Of a DNA stretch of 64,000 nucleotides, positions 27,175 to 37,088 are shown one piece after another; within the stretch, counting starts at the first letter, position 1, and every line of letters starts with the position of its first letter. Source of the stretch: Tenacibaculum sp. (lineage in GTDB: Bacteria; Bacteroidota; Bacteroidia; Flavobacteriales; Flavobacteriaceae). A model generated the notes under the pieces. That model saw only the letters and a list, made by a program, of their open reading frames with translations, did no database searches and had not been told where the DNA came from. Where the stretch lies: positions 298,734-362,733 of the forward strand of contig JAKVCX010000001.1 of NCBI GenBank assembly GCA_022448525.1, read 5' to 3'. The translations under genes were made by a program, and so were the position numbers.

Positions 27175-27337
27175 CTTAATTTGATTAGTTATTAAATGTA
27201 AAAAACGTGAAAAAACTTTGTTTCACAATAGAACAATTAACTCTACTTATTCCCTAAATTTCTTATGAATTTCTTTCTTAAAAATCACATGTAACATTTG
27301 ATACTACTAGCATGATCAAAAGATAGTGCTAAAAGAG

Positions 27338-27345
27338 TATCTTTG
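27338..27345 (+). promoter_or_regulatory. -7 element for the 27366 gene
   Basis: TATCTTTG matches TAnnTTTG. Transcription would start about 27351, which argues for the ATG at 27366 rather than the one at 27348. Confidence 0.5.
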
Positions 27346-27365
27346 GTATGATTAATTTAATATTG

Positions 27366-27725
27366 ATGACTGCAAGAGAATTAGAAGGAGAATTTTCAAT
27401 TATCGGTTCAAATCAAAATGAAAGTGATGTTAATTATCGAGGAGTTCTAACTTTAGAATTGGATAAAAACGACAGATTTATTGCTAAATGGTTGATTCAA
27501 GATGAACAAGAACAAATTGGCTCAGGATTCTTTAAGGATAATATTTTAGTTATCAACTTTCAATATTTAGGAGAAAACTCGGAAATATTTAATGGAGTGG
27601 TTGTTTACCGATGCTTAACCAAAGATATTCTTGATGGTTTTTGGTCCGAGGAACAAGGTGATCCCAAATTTCTAGGAACTGAACGCTGTTTCAGAATTAA
27701 CAAGGATATTACTCTGACTGACTAA
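27366..27725 (+). CDS. Hypothetical small cytoplasmic protein
   Basis: 119 residues from the ATG at 27366; an earlier ATG at 27348 lies too close to the -7 box. No signal peptide or membrane segment. Alternating polar and hydrophobic stretches (YRGVLTLELDKNDRFIAKWL; DNILVINFQYLG; FNGVVVYRCL) suggest a small beta-barrel of lipocalin-like type. No family recognised. It is convergent with the thiF/moeB gene, with one base between the two stops. Confidence 0.68.
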   Translation: MTARELEGEFSIIGSNQNESDVNYRGVLTLELDKNDRFIAKWLIQDEQEQIGSGFFKDNILVINFQYLGENSEIFNGVVVYRCLTKDILDGFWSEEQGDPKFLGTERCFRINKDITLTD

Positions 27726-27726
27726 A

Positions 27727-28779
27727 TTAAGATAAGCCTCCTTTTAAATTGATCAATTCATAAGAGATTGGTTGTTCTTCTAAAAATTCGATGGCACGTA
27801 TACTTCGAATTCCAGATTTACAATAAACAACTAAAGGCTTATCATTTAAAATCTCTGTAAAACGTTGTGGTATTTGACCTAAAGGAATATGTTGACCGCC
27901 AATATGATGTTGTGATCTTTCCCAATCTTCACGAACATCTAATAAGTTATATTTTTCGAGATTATGTTCTAATTCTTCTAAAGTTATTTCAGTTTTTGCT
28001 GGAGTAATTCCACAGAAAAAATCATAATTTTCCTCTAACTTTTGAATATCGGCATTTGAAGTTCTTTTAAAATTCAGAATCATCTGACGCATCGAAAGAA
28101 CATCAAAAATCATTAGTTTATTCGCTAATACTTCTCCTATTCCACAAATTATTTTTATTACTTCATTTGCTTGTAAACTTCCTATAATTCCAGGCAAAAC
28201 TCCAATGACTCCTATTTCAGAACAATTTGGAACAGATCCAGGACTTGGTGGTGTTGGATATATGCAGCGGTAAGTTCCACTGTTTTCATAATTAAAAACA
28301 CTAACTTGACCTTCAAACTTAAAAATTGATCCGTAAACAAGCGGTTTATTTGCTAAAACAGCAGCATCATTTGATAAATACCTTGTTTGAAAGTTATCAC
28401 TTCCGTCAACAATAATATCGTATTTTTCAAATAACGCTACCGCATTATCTTTTGTAAGTTTTTCGTTGTAAACATCAAATTGAACAAAAGGATTTAATCT
28501 TGACAATCTCTTTACCGCCGTCTCTGCTTTTGATACTCCGATATCATCGATGGTATAAAGAATTTGGCGTTGCAAATTACTTTGATCTACAACATCATCA
28601 TCAACAACACCAAGAGTTCCCACACCTGCGGCAGTTAAATACTGTAAAACTGGACAACCTAAACCTCCAGCTCCAATAACCAAAACTTTAGATTTCTTAA
28701 GTTTTAACTGTCCATCTTCTCCTATTTTATCTAAAATAAGATGACGATTGTATTGTATTTGTTCATTCGTAGTTAACAC
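27727..28779 (-). CDS. thiF: ThiF/MoeB-family adenylyltransferase with rhodanese domain
   Basis: 350 residues. Residues 1-240 are an E1-like adenylation domain: VLVIGAGGLGCPVLQYL (nucleotide binding), NLQRQILY, DGSDNFQTRYL and PNCSEIGVIGVLPG, containing a candidate active-site Cys. Residues about 265-350 are a rhodanese domain with CKSGIRS (sulfur-carrier Cys). It would adenylate the C-terminal GG of ThiS and help load sulfur for thiazole synthesis. The same protein may serve molybdopterin synthase. Last gene of the thiamine operon. Confidence 0.9.
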   Translation of the reverse strand: MLTTNEQIQYNRHLILDKIGEDGQLKLKKSKVLVIGAGGLGCPVLQYLTAAGVGTLGVVDDDVVDQSNLQRQILYTIDDIGVSKAETAVKRLSRLNPFVQFDVYNEKLTKDNAVALFEKYDIIVDGSDNFQTRYLSNDAAVLANKPLVYGSIFKFEGQVSVFNYENSGTYRCIYPTPPSPGSVPNCSEIGVIGVLPGIIGSLQANEVIKIICGIGEVLANKLMIFDVLSMRQMILNFKRTSNADIQKLEENYDFFCGITPAKTEITLEELEHNLEKYNLLDVREDWERSQHHIGGQHIPLGQIPQRFTEILNDKPLVVYCKSGIRSIRAIEFLEEQPISYELINLKGGLS

Positions 28780-28789
28780 CTAAACTTTA

Positions 28790-29428
28790 CTAATTTTTAA
28801 ATTGTACTGAGTTAATGATTTTTTCTAACTCGTTTCTTTGTTCATCATTAATATATGACACAACGAAACTTAAAGCAAAACCATTTTTTATAACTGTGTA
28901 ATACTCTTGGTATATTTTTGATCCTAAAAAATCAATACTTAATTTTAATTTTTCTATTTCCTCCCCAGATAATTCTATAGTTTCTGTCTCACCTTCTAAT
29001 TTATACTTTAATTCAGTTTTGTCAAGAACTTTTAGCATGTGATAATAGTATTCCTTACCAGATTTAATTCCTGAGAAATAAGATAAGTTTTCTGACATAC
29101 ATAAAAAGCTCGGATTAAACTCTACAGCTTCACCTATATCATGCTTATAAACTCCAAGTAATTGGGCTGTTTTAATTGTTGATGCATCCATTAAAGATTC
29201 TAGCTCTTTATTGTCCGCAGTAATCATTTTTACGCCTTCCTCTGCAATTTTCTCCATTGTTTCGCGAGATTGCACACTCCAATCACTAGGCAAATTAACT
29301 TTAAAGTTAAAGAAGTTGTTTGAGTATGAGTTTCCCTCTACTTTTCCATAATCAAAATATTGATTTGTATTTGTTTTACAACCTAAAACAATAGACAATA
29401 ATGCAATAACAGCAATTTTTAATTTCAT
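28790..29428 (-). CDS. Hypothetical lipoprotein within the thiamine operon
   Basis: 212 residues. Lipoprotein signal MKLKIAVIALLSIVLGC with the lipidated Cys at about residue 17. The mature part begins with a short linker and then FFNFKVNLPSDWSVQSRE, a pattern seen in PsbP-like and DUF1795-like proteins; the rest is mixed alpha/beta. The function is not known, and a thiamine link is inferred only from its place between thiH and thiF with spacers of 27 and 10 bp. Confidence 0.72.
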   Translation of the reverse strand: MKLKIAVIALLSIVLGCKTNTNQYFDYGKVEGNSYSNNFFNFKVNLPSDWSVQSRETMEKIAEEGVKMITADNKELESLMDASTIKTAQLLGVYKHDIGEAVEFNPSFLCMSENLSYFSGIKSGKEYYYHMLKVLDKTELKYKLEGETETIELSGEEIEKLKLSIDFLGSKIYQEYYTVIKNGFALSFVVSYINDEQRNELEKIINSVQFKN

Positions 29429-29455
29429 TTTATAATTTTTAAAATTTCGGCAAAT

Positions 29456-30574
29456 TTAGCTAAAATGTTCCCAATCTTTCCATACAACCTCTAAACCTTG
29501 ATTTCTCAACATTTCGGCGACCTCTTCAGTAGATCGTTCATCGGAAATTTCAAACTGTTCTAAAGACTGTGGTTCGACAGCATAACCACCTGGATTTGTT
29601 TTAGATTCAGCACTTATTGATGTAATTCCTAATTGTACAATGTGATTTCTAAAAATTTCACTTTCTCTTGTTGAAATGGATAATTCCACATCTTCATCAA
29701 ACATTCGATAAGCACAAATTAATTGAACTAAATCTGAATCAGTCATTTCTACCTTCGGCTCTAAACCACCAGAATGTGGACGTAGTCTTGGAAAAGATAT
29801 TGAGTATTTTGTTTTCCAATATGTCTTTTGTAGATACTTTAAATGTAATGCTGTAAAAAAACTATCTGCTCTCCAATCTTCTAATCCAAATAAAGCTCCT
29901 AATCCAATTTTATGAACTCCAGCTTTACCCAACCTATCAGGAGTTTCCAGACGATAATCAAAATTTGACTTTTTACCTTTTGGGTGGTGTTTTTTGTATT
30001 CTTCTTTATGATAAGTTTCTTGATATACTAAAACAGCATACAAACCATTTTCTTTTAATAATTCATACTCATTTTGATCTAATGGTTGGACCTCAATAGT
30101 AATATTTGAAAAATGCGATTTAATCAACTGAATAGCATTATTAATATAATCAACCCCAACTGTTCTATTTGCCTCTCCAGTAACTAATAGAACATGATCA
30201 TAACCTTTATTTTTTAGAAACTCAACTTCCTTTAAAATTTCAGCATCCGTCAGGGTTCTTCTTGGTATTTTATTAGTAAAACTGAAACCACAATAGGTAC
30301 AAATATTTTGACATTCGTTACTTAAATACATTGGTGCATACATTTGAATTGTATTACCAAACCTCTTCTTAGTAACTTGATTACTAATTTGAGCCATTTC
30401 TTCCAAGTACGGTTTTGCTGCTGGAGAAATTAGTGCTTTAAAATCTTCAAAATCTCGTTTTTCTGAAGCTATCGCACGCATTACGTCTAGATTAGTTTTG
30501 GACAAAATACTTTGTAATACCTCATCCCAATTATACTGCTCAAATATATTTTTGAAGCTACTATTTGTCAACAT
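29456..30574 (-). CDS. thiH: 2-iminoacetate synthase
   Basis: 372 residues, normal length. Radical SAM enzyme that splits tyrosine to give dehydroglycine (2-iminoacetate) for the thiazole ring; works with ThiG. The cluster motif CQNICTYC is visible, followed by GFSFTNKIPRRTL, and further on RLRPHSGGL and SAESKTNPGGYAVEPQ. Downstream of thiG in the operon, but separated from it by about 114 bp that hold a repeat. Confidence 0.96.
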   Translation of the reverse strand: MLTNSSFKNIFEQYNWDEVLQSILSKTNLDVMRAIASEKRDFEDFKALISPAAKPYLEEMAQISNQVTKKRFGNTIQMYAPMYLSNECQNICTYCGFSFTNKIPRRTLTDAEILKEVEFLKNKGYDHVLLVTGEANRTVGVDYINNAIQLIKSHFSNITIEVQPLDQNEYELLKENGLYAVLVYQETYHKEEYKKHHPKGKKSNFDYRLETPDRLGKAGVHKIGLGALFGLEDWRADSFFTALHLKYLQKTYWKTKYSISFPRLRPHSGGLEPKVEMTDSDLVQLICAYRMFDEDVELSISTRESEIFRNHIVQLGITSISAESKTNPGGYAVEPQSLEQFEISDERSTEEVAEMLRNQGLEVVWKDWEHFS

Positions 30575-30592
30575 ATGTTATCATTTTAAATG

Positions 30593-30686
30593 TGTCATTG
30601 CGAATAAAATGAAGCAATCTATCGATTTGAAAGATTACTTCGTCTTGTATAAAAAATATTTTAATACAAGCCTCGTAATGACGACA
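30593..30686. repeat. Degenerate dispersed inverted-repeat element
   Basis: The ends TGTCATTGCGA (30593-30603) and TCGTAATGACGACA (30673-30686) are imperfect inverted repeats. Inside lie GAAGCAATCT facing AGATTACTTC, and CTTGTAT facing ATACAAG. The edge CATTGCGA followed by GAAGCAATCT resembles the palindromic repeats (CATTGCGAGG...GAAGCAATC) scattered in many bacterial genomes. It fills the gap between thiG and thiH. Confidence 0.6.
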
Positions 30687-30688
30687 TC

Positions 30689-31453
30689 CTAATTTAAAAA
30701 GGAAGTTAATGGACTACTTGCTTCAGCATTTCTTTTTACAGGAGCTAATTTCGCTTCATAGGCAATTCTACCAGCTTCCACTGCCATTTTAAAAGCTTTC
30801 GCCATTGCTATTGGATTTTGTGAAACAGCAATTGCAGTATTGACTAAGACTGCATCGGCACCTAATTCAATAGCATTTGCAGCATGAGATGGAGCACCGA
30901 TTCCTGCATCTACAATTACTGGAACATTCGATTGTTCGATAATAATTTCTAAAAACTCTAATGTTTTTAAACCTTTATTACTTCCAATTGGAGCTCCTAA
31001 TGGCATTACACATTGCGTTCCTACTTCTTCTAGTCTTTTACACAATACTGGATCTGCATGAATATACGGCATCACGACAAAACCTTTTTTTACTAATTCC
31101 TCAGCTGCTTTCAGAGTTTCAATAGGATCGGGTAATAAGTACTTTGGATCAGGGTGGATTTCTAGTTTTACCCAATTTGTTTCTAATGCTTGTCTTGAAA
31201 GTTCGGCTGCAAAAACTGCTTCTTTAGCATTTCTAACTCCAGAAGTATTTGGGAGTAAATTTATTCGATCATGATTTAAATGTGTTAATATATCATCATC
31301 TTCATTTTCTACATCTACTCTTTTTAAAGCAACAGTTACTAATTCACTTTCGCTTTCCAATATTGCATCTCGCATTAATTCAGAAGAACTAAATTTCCCT
31401 GTTCCCGTGAATAAACGTGATGAAAATGTTTTATCTGCTATTTTTAAACTCAT
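30689..31453 (-). CDS. thiG: Thiazole synthase
   Basis: 254 residues, standard length. TIM-barrel enzyme that builds thiazole phosphate from deoxyxylulose 5-phosphate, 2-iminoacetate and the ThiS thiocarboxylate. Landmarks: [43 protein letters not shown] and [18 protein letters not shown] (the phosphate-binding loop). It lies 10 bp after thiE and before the repeat that separates it from thiH. Confidence 0.97.
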   Translation of the reverse strand: MSLKIADKTFSSRLFTGTGKFSSSELMRDAILESESELVTVALKRVDVENEDDDILTHLNHDRINLLPNTSGVRNAKEAVFAAELSRQALETNWVKLEIHPDPKYLLPDPIETLKAAEELVKKGFVVMPYIHADPVLCKRLEEVGTQCVMPLGAPIGSNKGLKTLEFLEIIIEQSNVPVIVDAGIGAPSHAANAIELGADAVLVNTAIAVSQNPIAMAKAFKMAVEAGRIAYEAKLAPVKRNAEASSPLTSFLN

Positions 31454-31463
31454 TTGATTCGTT

Positions 31464-32072
31464 TTAACTAGCTATTAATTCTTTAATTTCTTCTACTGGT
31501 TTATTTGATAAAATTCCAGAAATCGCAATTCCATGTACACCAGTTTTATATAATTCTTGAAAATCATTCTTCGTTATTCCTCCAATTGCATAAACTGGCA
31601 ATTCAATTCCTTCCTTTCGTAATTGAGAAATAATCTGTTGATATCCTTCCAACCCTAAAATTGGACTTAATTTTTTCTTTGTGCTTGTAAATCTAAAAGG
31701 ACCTAAACCAATATAATTTACCTTTTGAGTAGCTAAGAATCTACAATCTTCAATTGTGTTTGCGGTTCCGCCAATTATGGTTTCTTCACTTAAAATAGCT
31801 CTAGCATCCAAAGGTTTCATATCTTCTTTTCCAATATGTAGCCCATAAGAATTGATTATTTTAGCTACTTCAACATTATCATTTACTATAAGTTGTGCTT
31901 TATTCGAATCACATATTCTTTTTGCCTCAACGGCTGTTTCGAGAAATATTTCTTGTTCTATATCTTTCATTCGTAATTGAACAAGTTTTACACCAGATTC
32001 AATTACATTTTTAATATTCTCTAAATGTTCTTTAGGAGAATTTCCTTGAGATATATAATAGATATTATCCAT
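31464..32072 (-). CDS. thiE: Thiamine phosphate synthase
   Basis: 202 residues, normal length. It joins HMP diphosphate and thiazole phosphate. The residues of the canonical enzyme are present: [46 protein letters not shown] and [11 protein letters not shown]. This is therefore the active ThiE in the operon, in contrast to the TenI-like fusion two genes upstream. It overlaps thiD by eight bases. Confidence 0.95.
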   Translation of the reverse strand: MDNIYYISQGNSPKEHLENIKNVIESGVKLVQLRMKDIEQEIFLETAVEAKRICDSNKAQLIVNDNVEVAKIINSYGLHIGKEDMKPLDARAILSEETIIGGTANTIEDCRFLATQKVNYIGLGPFRFTSTKKKLSPILGLEGYQQIISQLRKEGIELPVYAIGGITKNDFQELYKTGVHGIAISGILSNKPVEEIKELIAS

Positions 32073-32814
32073 GATAACCTAATAATGTTTTATTTGAACT
32101 CAATACCTTTTCCACATAACGTTTTCCTTTAAAACAGGATTTCAACAAAGGATATTTTAATGTAATATAACTTGCAATTGCTGAAGATAATACACAACCA
32201 CTTCCATGTTTTTCATGATACTTTCCTTTCTTTGGATTGAACGAAAATTCTTTACCTTCTTTCAAAAACAAAAAGTCAACTCCCAATCTTTCTTCGTTAT
32301 GTCCGCCTTTTAAGAAAACATTCGTTTTAGTTTGTATGTAAGCTAATGTTTCTTCAACTGATTTATTTGGATACAAACTTTGTATTTCCTTATAATTTGG
32401 TGTCAATAAATAAATTTTAGAAAGAACTTCTTCAAAATCTTCTTCTGTAAAATCTTTGTGAAAAGAAAATCCTGAAGAAGCCTTTAAAACTGGATCTAAA
32501 ATGATTTTTACAGCTGGGTTGAATTGCAACAAAAAATCAATAATCTCAGATAAAATCTTCCAGTTTTCTACAATTCCAATTTTTACAACATCAATTTTAA
32601 ACTGTGTAAACAAAACTTCAATCTGTTTTTTTATAACAGATTTCGAAATCCAATGACAATCTTTAAACTCAATATCGTTTTGAACGGTATTGGCTGTACA
32701 AACTGCCAAACCATAACATTTTAAAGCTTCAAAGGTTTTTATATCTGCTGTAAGACCTGCTCCATTTGATGGATCAAATCCTGCAATTGTTAATATGTAA
32801 GGTCTAGTTTTCAA
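32065..32814 (-). CDS. thiD: Hydroxymethylpyrimidine/phosphomethylpyrimidine kinase
   Basis: 249 residues. Ribokinase-fold kinase that phosphorylates HMP and HMP-P. Visible motifs: TIAGFDPSNGAGLTADIKTF at the N-terminus and the anion-hole region KHGSGCVLSSAIASYI near the C-terminus. It overlaps thiE (8 bp) and the TenI-ankyrin gene (11 bp), so translation is coupled across the three genes. Confidence 0.95.
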   Translation of the reverse strand: MKTRPYILTIAGFDPSNGAGLTADIKTFEALKCYGLAVCTANTVQNDIEFKDCHWISKSVIKKQIEVLFTQFKIDVVKIGIVENWKILSEIIDFLLQFNPAVKIILDPVLKASSGFSFHKDFTEEDFEEVLSKIYLLTPNYKEIQSLYPNKSVEETLAYIQTKTNVFLKGGHNEERLGVDFLFLKEGKEFSFNPKKGKYHEKHGSGCVLSSAIASYITLKYPLLKSCFKGKRYVEKVLSSNKTLLGYHG

Positions 32815-33847
32815 TGTATAAGCTACTGATTAACTCTTGCTGTCTTTTGGTTCCGTATTTTTGTAATAAATCTTTAGAATCTTGTGTTAATAATTCTATT
32901 GAGGCTTTATTCTCAACAATCCAATTAAGCAATTCCGTGCACTTCTTTTGAATAGTAGTATAAATCGCGGCATTAAGAATCATTCCATCATTTACATTTA
33001 TATCAACTCCTTTTGAAATTGCATATTTAAGGCCTTCCAACTCATTGTTATGAACCGCATAATAAACACCTTCATAATCACCATAAGAAATATCAGCACC
33101 TAAAGAAATTAGATAGTCAGCGACTTCCTTTTTACCGTAAGCGACTGCATTGATTAAAGCATTATCTATATCAAGTTGTGTATACTTATCAGATAACATT
33201 TCCTTTAGTTTTGTTAACTCTCCATCACCAGAAAATAGTTCTAAATTAAAATCGCGAACTTTATTACATTCCTTCGAAATAGCCATAAAACTATCTATAA
33301 TATCATCAGAATTCCAAATACCACCAAGCACACCAACTCCTGAATATCCTAATTCATAAACTTTATGAATAGTTTCAGTATTAACACCTCCCATTCCTAT
33401 TATTGATTTACTAATATGATTCACATCAAATCCTTTTCCCTCATATCCTTTTTTAGAAATAGAAGAAAAAACTGGACTTAATAAATGATAATCGAAATTA
33501 ATGTTACTTGCATTTAAGACTTCAGGATCATGAAATGAGCTACTCACCTTAAATCCTTTTTTCCTATATGAATCGGTATAAATTTTAAGATTATCTCTAA
33601 GATCAATTCTAGGTTGTTCTTGTAAATGAATTCCTCTTAAATTAAACTCTGTACATAATTCATGATTTTCATGAATCATAATTCGATTGTAAAACTTTGC
33701 ATTTATATCTTTCAATAAAACTCGGTATTGTTCAATATTAAAAGATGGCTTTCTTAAATGCAACACTTCTAAACCTTTTGAAAAAAGTTGATTTAAAAGT
33801 GTTGCTTCATTTTCTAATTCTTGTTCTGATGTGATTACTATTAACAT
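32804..33847 (-). CDS. TenI/ThiE-like protein fused to C-terminal ankyrin repeats
   Basis: 347 residues in one frame. Residues 1-195 are a ThiE/TenI barrel (LEVLHLRKPSF, RGIHLQEQPR, HLLSPVFSSISKKGYEG, IIGMGGVNTETI, GVGVLGGIWN). The ThiE Asn-Asp pair in the IVND block is replaced by IHENH, so synthase activity is doubtful; TenI-type thiazole tautomerase activity is possible. Residues about 207-315 are ankyrin-like repeats (ALINAVAYGKKEVADYLISL; VYYAVHNNELEGLKYAISKG; LNAAIYTTIQKKCTELLNWI). It lies between thiC and thiD, overlapping thiD. The tail could bind a protein partner. Confidence 0.85.
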   Translation of the reverse strand: MLIVITSEQELENEATLLNQLFSKGLEVLHLRKPSFNIEQYRVLLKDINAKFYNRIMIHENHELCTEFNLRGIHLQEQPRIDLRDNLKIYTDSYRKKGFKVSSSFHDPEVLNASNINFDYHLLSPVFSSISKKGYEGKGFDVNHISKSIIGMGGVNTETIHKVYELGYSGVGVLGGIWNSDDIIDSFMAISKECNKVRDFNLELFSGDGELTKLKEMLSDKYTQLDIDNALINAVAYGKKEVADYLISLGADISYGDYEGVYYAVHNNELEGLKYAISKGVDINVNDGMILNAAIYTTIQKKCTELLNWIVENKASIELLTQDSKDLLQKYGTKRQQELISSLYIEN

Positions 33848-33883
33848 GCGATTTTTTTAATTTATTGAGGTTTAGTTCAAAAA

Positions 33884-35782
<1,899 letters not shown>

Positions 35783-35844
35783 CTATACTTACGTATTTAT
35801 ATTATTTAATTTTTGAATTAAGTTTGTATTGAAAACTAAATGAT

Positions 35845-36048
35845 TTATCCTCCTTGTGTAGATTTAATGATCAAGATATTGTCTTGATCGACTACTTCTC
35901 GTTTTTCCCAATTTGGTTTACTTACAACATCGTTGTTGACGGCAACTGCAATTCCATTCGTTTGAATGTTGAGTTGTTCTATGAGTTGATAAACCGTAAG
36001 ATTTTCTGAAAAAGTTTGTTTTTTGTCGTTTACTTGTATTGTTATCAT
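35845..36048 (-). CDS. thiS: Sulfur carrier protein ThiS
   Basis: 67 residues with the ubiquitin-like fold and the C-terminal GG that is adenylated and thiocarboxylated (ends KSTQGG). Middle motif NGIAVAVNNDVVSKPNW. First gene of the thiamine operon, about 85 bp downstream of the TPP aptamer. A second, longer frame on this strand at 35918-36115 is a shadow. Confidence 0.95.
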   Translation of the reverse strand: MITIQVNDKKQTFSENLTVYQLIEQLNIQTNGIAVAVNNDVVSKPNWEKREVVDQDNILIIKSTQGG

Positions 36049-36131
36049 TAGAAATAAAATTTAAAGTAAACTTTAGAAGAAAATATAAAAAAGCATGATG
36101 TACATAATAGTACAAAATATTCGAAAATGAC

Positions 36132-36208
36132 TTTTCCCTACGTTGGTGTTAACCAAATCAGGTTCTAAGGATATTTCTCAAACTAGTTTAACTAGCTACT
36201 CCTAAAGT
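36132..36208 (-). ncRNA. TPP riboswitch (THI element)
   Basis: On the minus strand the aptamer reads AGGAGTAGCTAG...TTTGAGAAATATCC, then AGAACCTGATTTGG and ACACCAACGTAGGGAA. TGAGA, GAACCTGAT and the closing ACCAACGTAGGGAA match the conserved TPP-binding core (CUGAGA, ACCUGAUC, GCGUAGGGAA). It precedes thiS and so controls the nine-gene thiamine operon. The whole gap 36049-36383 holds this element and its promoter; nothing else was seen there. Confidence 0.95.
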
Positions 36209-36217
36209 TTTATAATT

Positions 36218-36225
36218 CAAAGATA
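36218..36225 (-). promoter_or_regulatory. -7 element of the thiamine operon
   Basis: TATCTTTG matches TAnnTTTG and lies about 10 bp before the aptamer, so transcription starts right at its 5' end. No clear -33. Confidence 0.6.
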
Positions 36226-36383
36226 AGGGTTTATTTTTTTTAAAAGCCATAAATTTTATCATTCTTGACTCAAAAAAAAACGCTTAAGCATGCTTTTTAT
36301 GCTTTCGTTACATTTTACTCAATATCAACTAGTTATTAAATTAATTTTAGTATCAAATAACCAACTACCCAAAAAATAAAATT

Positions 36384-36617
36384 ATGGCTTACAATGTTCA
36401 AAATTTCACTTATGATGGACCCGGAGACAGTATTTGTTACGGAAAACAAGACAATCATAATCATCAGCAAGCAAACCAATTCACAGTAGATATTACAGCC
36501 TACTTAGCAGCTCAAGGCTGTACTCATATTCATGCTGGTGCATTTCGCTCAAATCAACCTGAACCAGCTAATGGTAAAGAATTTAAATGGAATGGAGCCA
36601 ATTGGGTAAAAGCCTAA
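36384..36617 (+). CDS. Hypothetical 77-residue protein
   Basis: 77 residues, no signal peptide or membrane segment. Composition is rich in Asn, Gln, His and aromatic residues, with two cysteines (SICYGK and QGCTHIHAG) and a C-terminal FKWNGANWVK. No family recognised. It lies 96 bp before the cystatin gene on the same strand, separated by a possible RNA stem, and may be co-expressed with it. Confidence 0.6.
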   Translation: MAYNVQNFTYDGPGDSICYGKQDNHNHQQANQFTVDITAYLAAQGCTHIHAGAFRSNQPEPANGKEFKWNGANWVKA

Positions 36618-36713
36618 TTATTTATAAAAACAGCTTTTCTATAGAGTTAATTATAGAGGCGATTAGCCGAAAAGCCTTACGAGTAGGTAAAACTTAACTT
36701 AAACCTTATTATC

Positions 36714-37007
36714 ATGTCAAACGAAACTGTATCAAAACAAAACACTATTGTAGGAGGATGGACTGCTTATGGACCATTAACAACTTCAGATCGAATTGTA
36801 TTCGACGAAGCAACTAAAAAAGGTCAAATTTTAGGCGTTGACTATACTCCAGAAGAAGTTTCAACTCAAGTTGTTGCTGGAATGAACTATCGTTTTTTAT
36901 GCACAGCAAAACCAGTTGGTCCAATGCCAATTGAATGGAAAGCAATTGTTGAAATTTACAAATCTCTTGAAGGGAATGCACACGTAACTGGAATCCAGAG
37001 ATTATAG
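36714..37007 (+). CDS. Stefin-like cystatin (putative cysteine protease inhibitor)
   Basis: 97 residues, no signal peptide, so intracellular like the animal stefins. Three inhibitor landmarks are present: an N-terminal GG (residues 14-15), QVVAG at residues 52-56 (cystatin first hairpin loop, QxVxG), and a C-terminal loop region followed by IYKSLEGNAHVTGIQ. The stretch STQVVAGMNYRF is very close to stefin sequences. It is expected to inhibit papain-like proteases; the target is unknown. A bidirectional terminator follows. Confidence 0.8.
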   Translation: MSNETVSKQNTIVGGWTAYGPLTTSDRIVFDEATKKGQILGVDYTPEEVSTQVVAGMNYRFLCTAKPVGPMPIEWKAIVEIYKSLEGNAHVTGIQRL

Positions 37008-37028
37008 AATCTAATTCAGATTATACCC

Positions 37029-37067
37029 AAAAAAAGCCTGAAATTCTTGGTAATTTCAGGCTTTTTT
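37029..37067. terminator. Bidirectional terminator
   Basis: AAAAAGCCTGAAATT, loop CTTGGT, AATTTCAGGCTTTTT, between the convergent cystatin and DDAH-like genes. Confidence 0.93.
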
Positions 37068-37088
37068 AATTTTATCAAGCGTTGTTAT

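Noticed and set aside
30498..30692. 64-codon plus-strand frame between thiH and thiG
   Set aside because: It covers the thiH start and the repeat element; no coding character.
36137..36200. Considered whether the 36.1 kb element could be a cobalamin or other riboswitch
   Set aside because: The TGAGA, GAACCTGAT and CGTAGGGAA blocks and the thi genes downstream fit only the TPP class.
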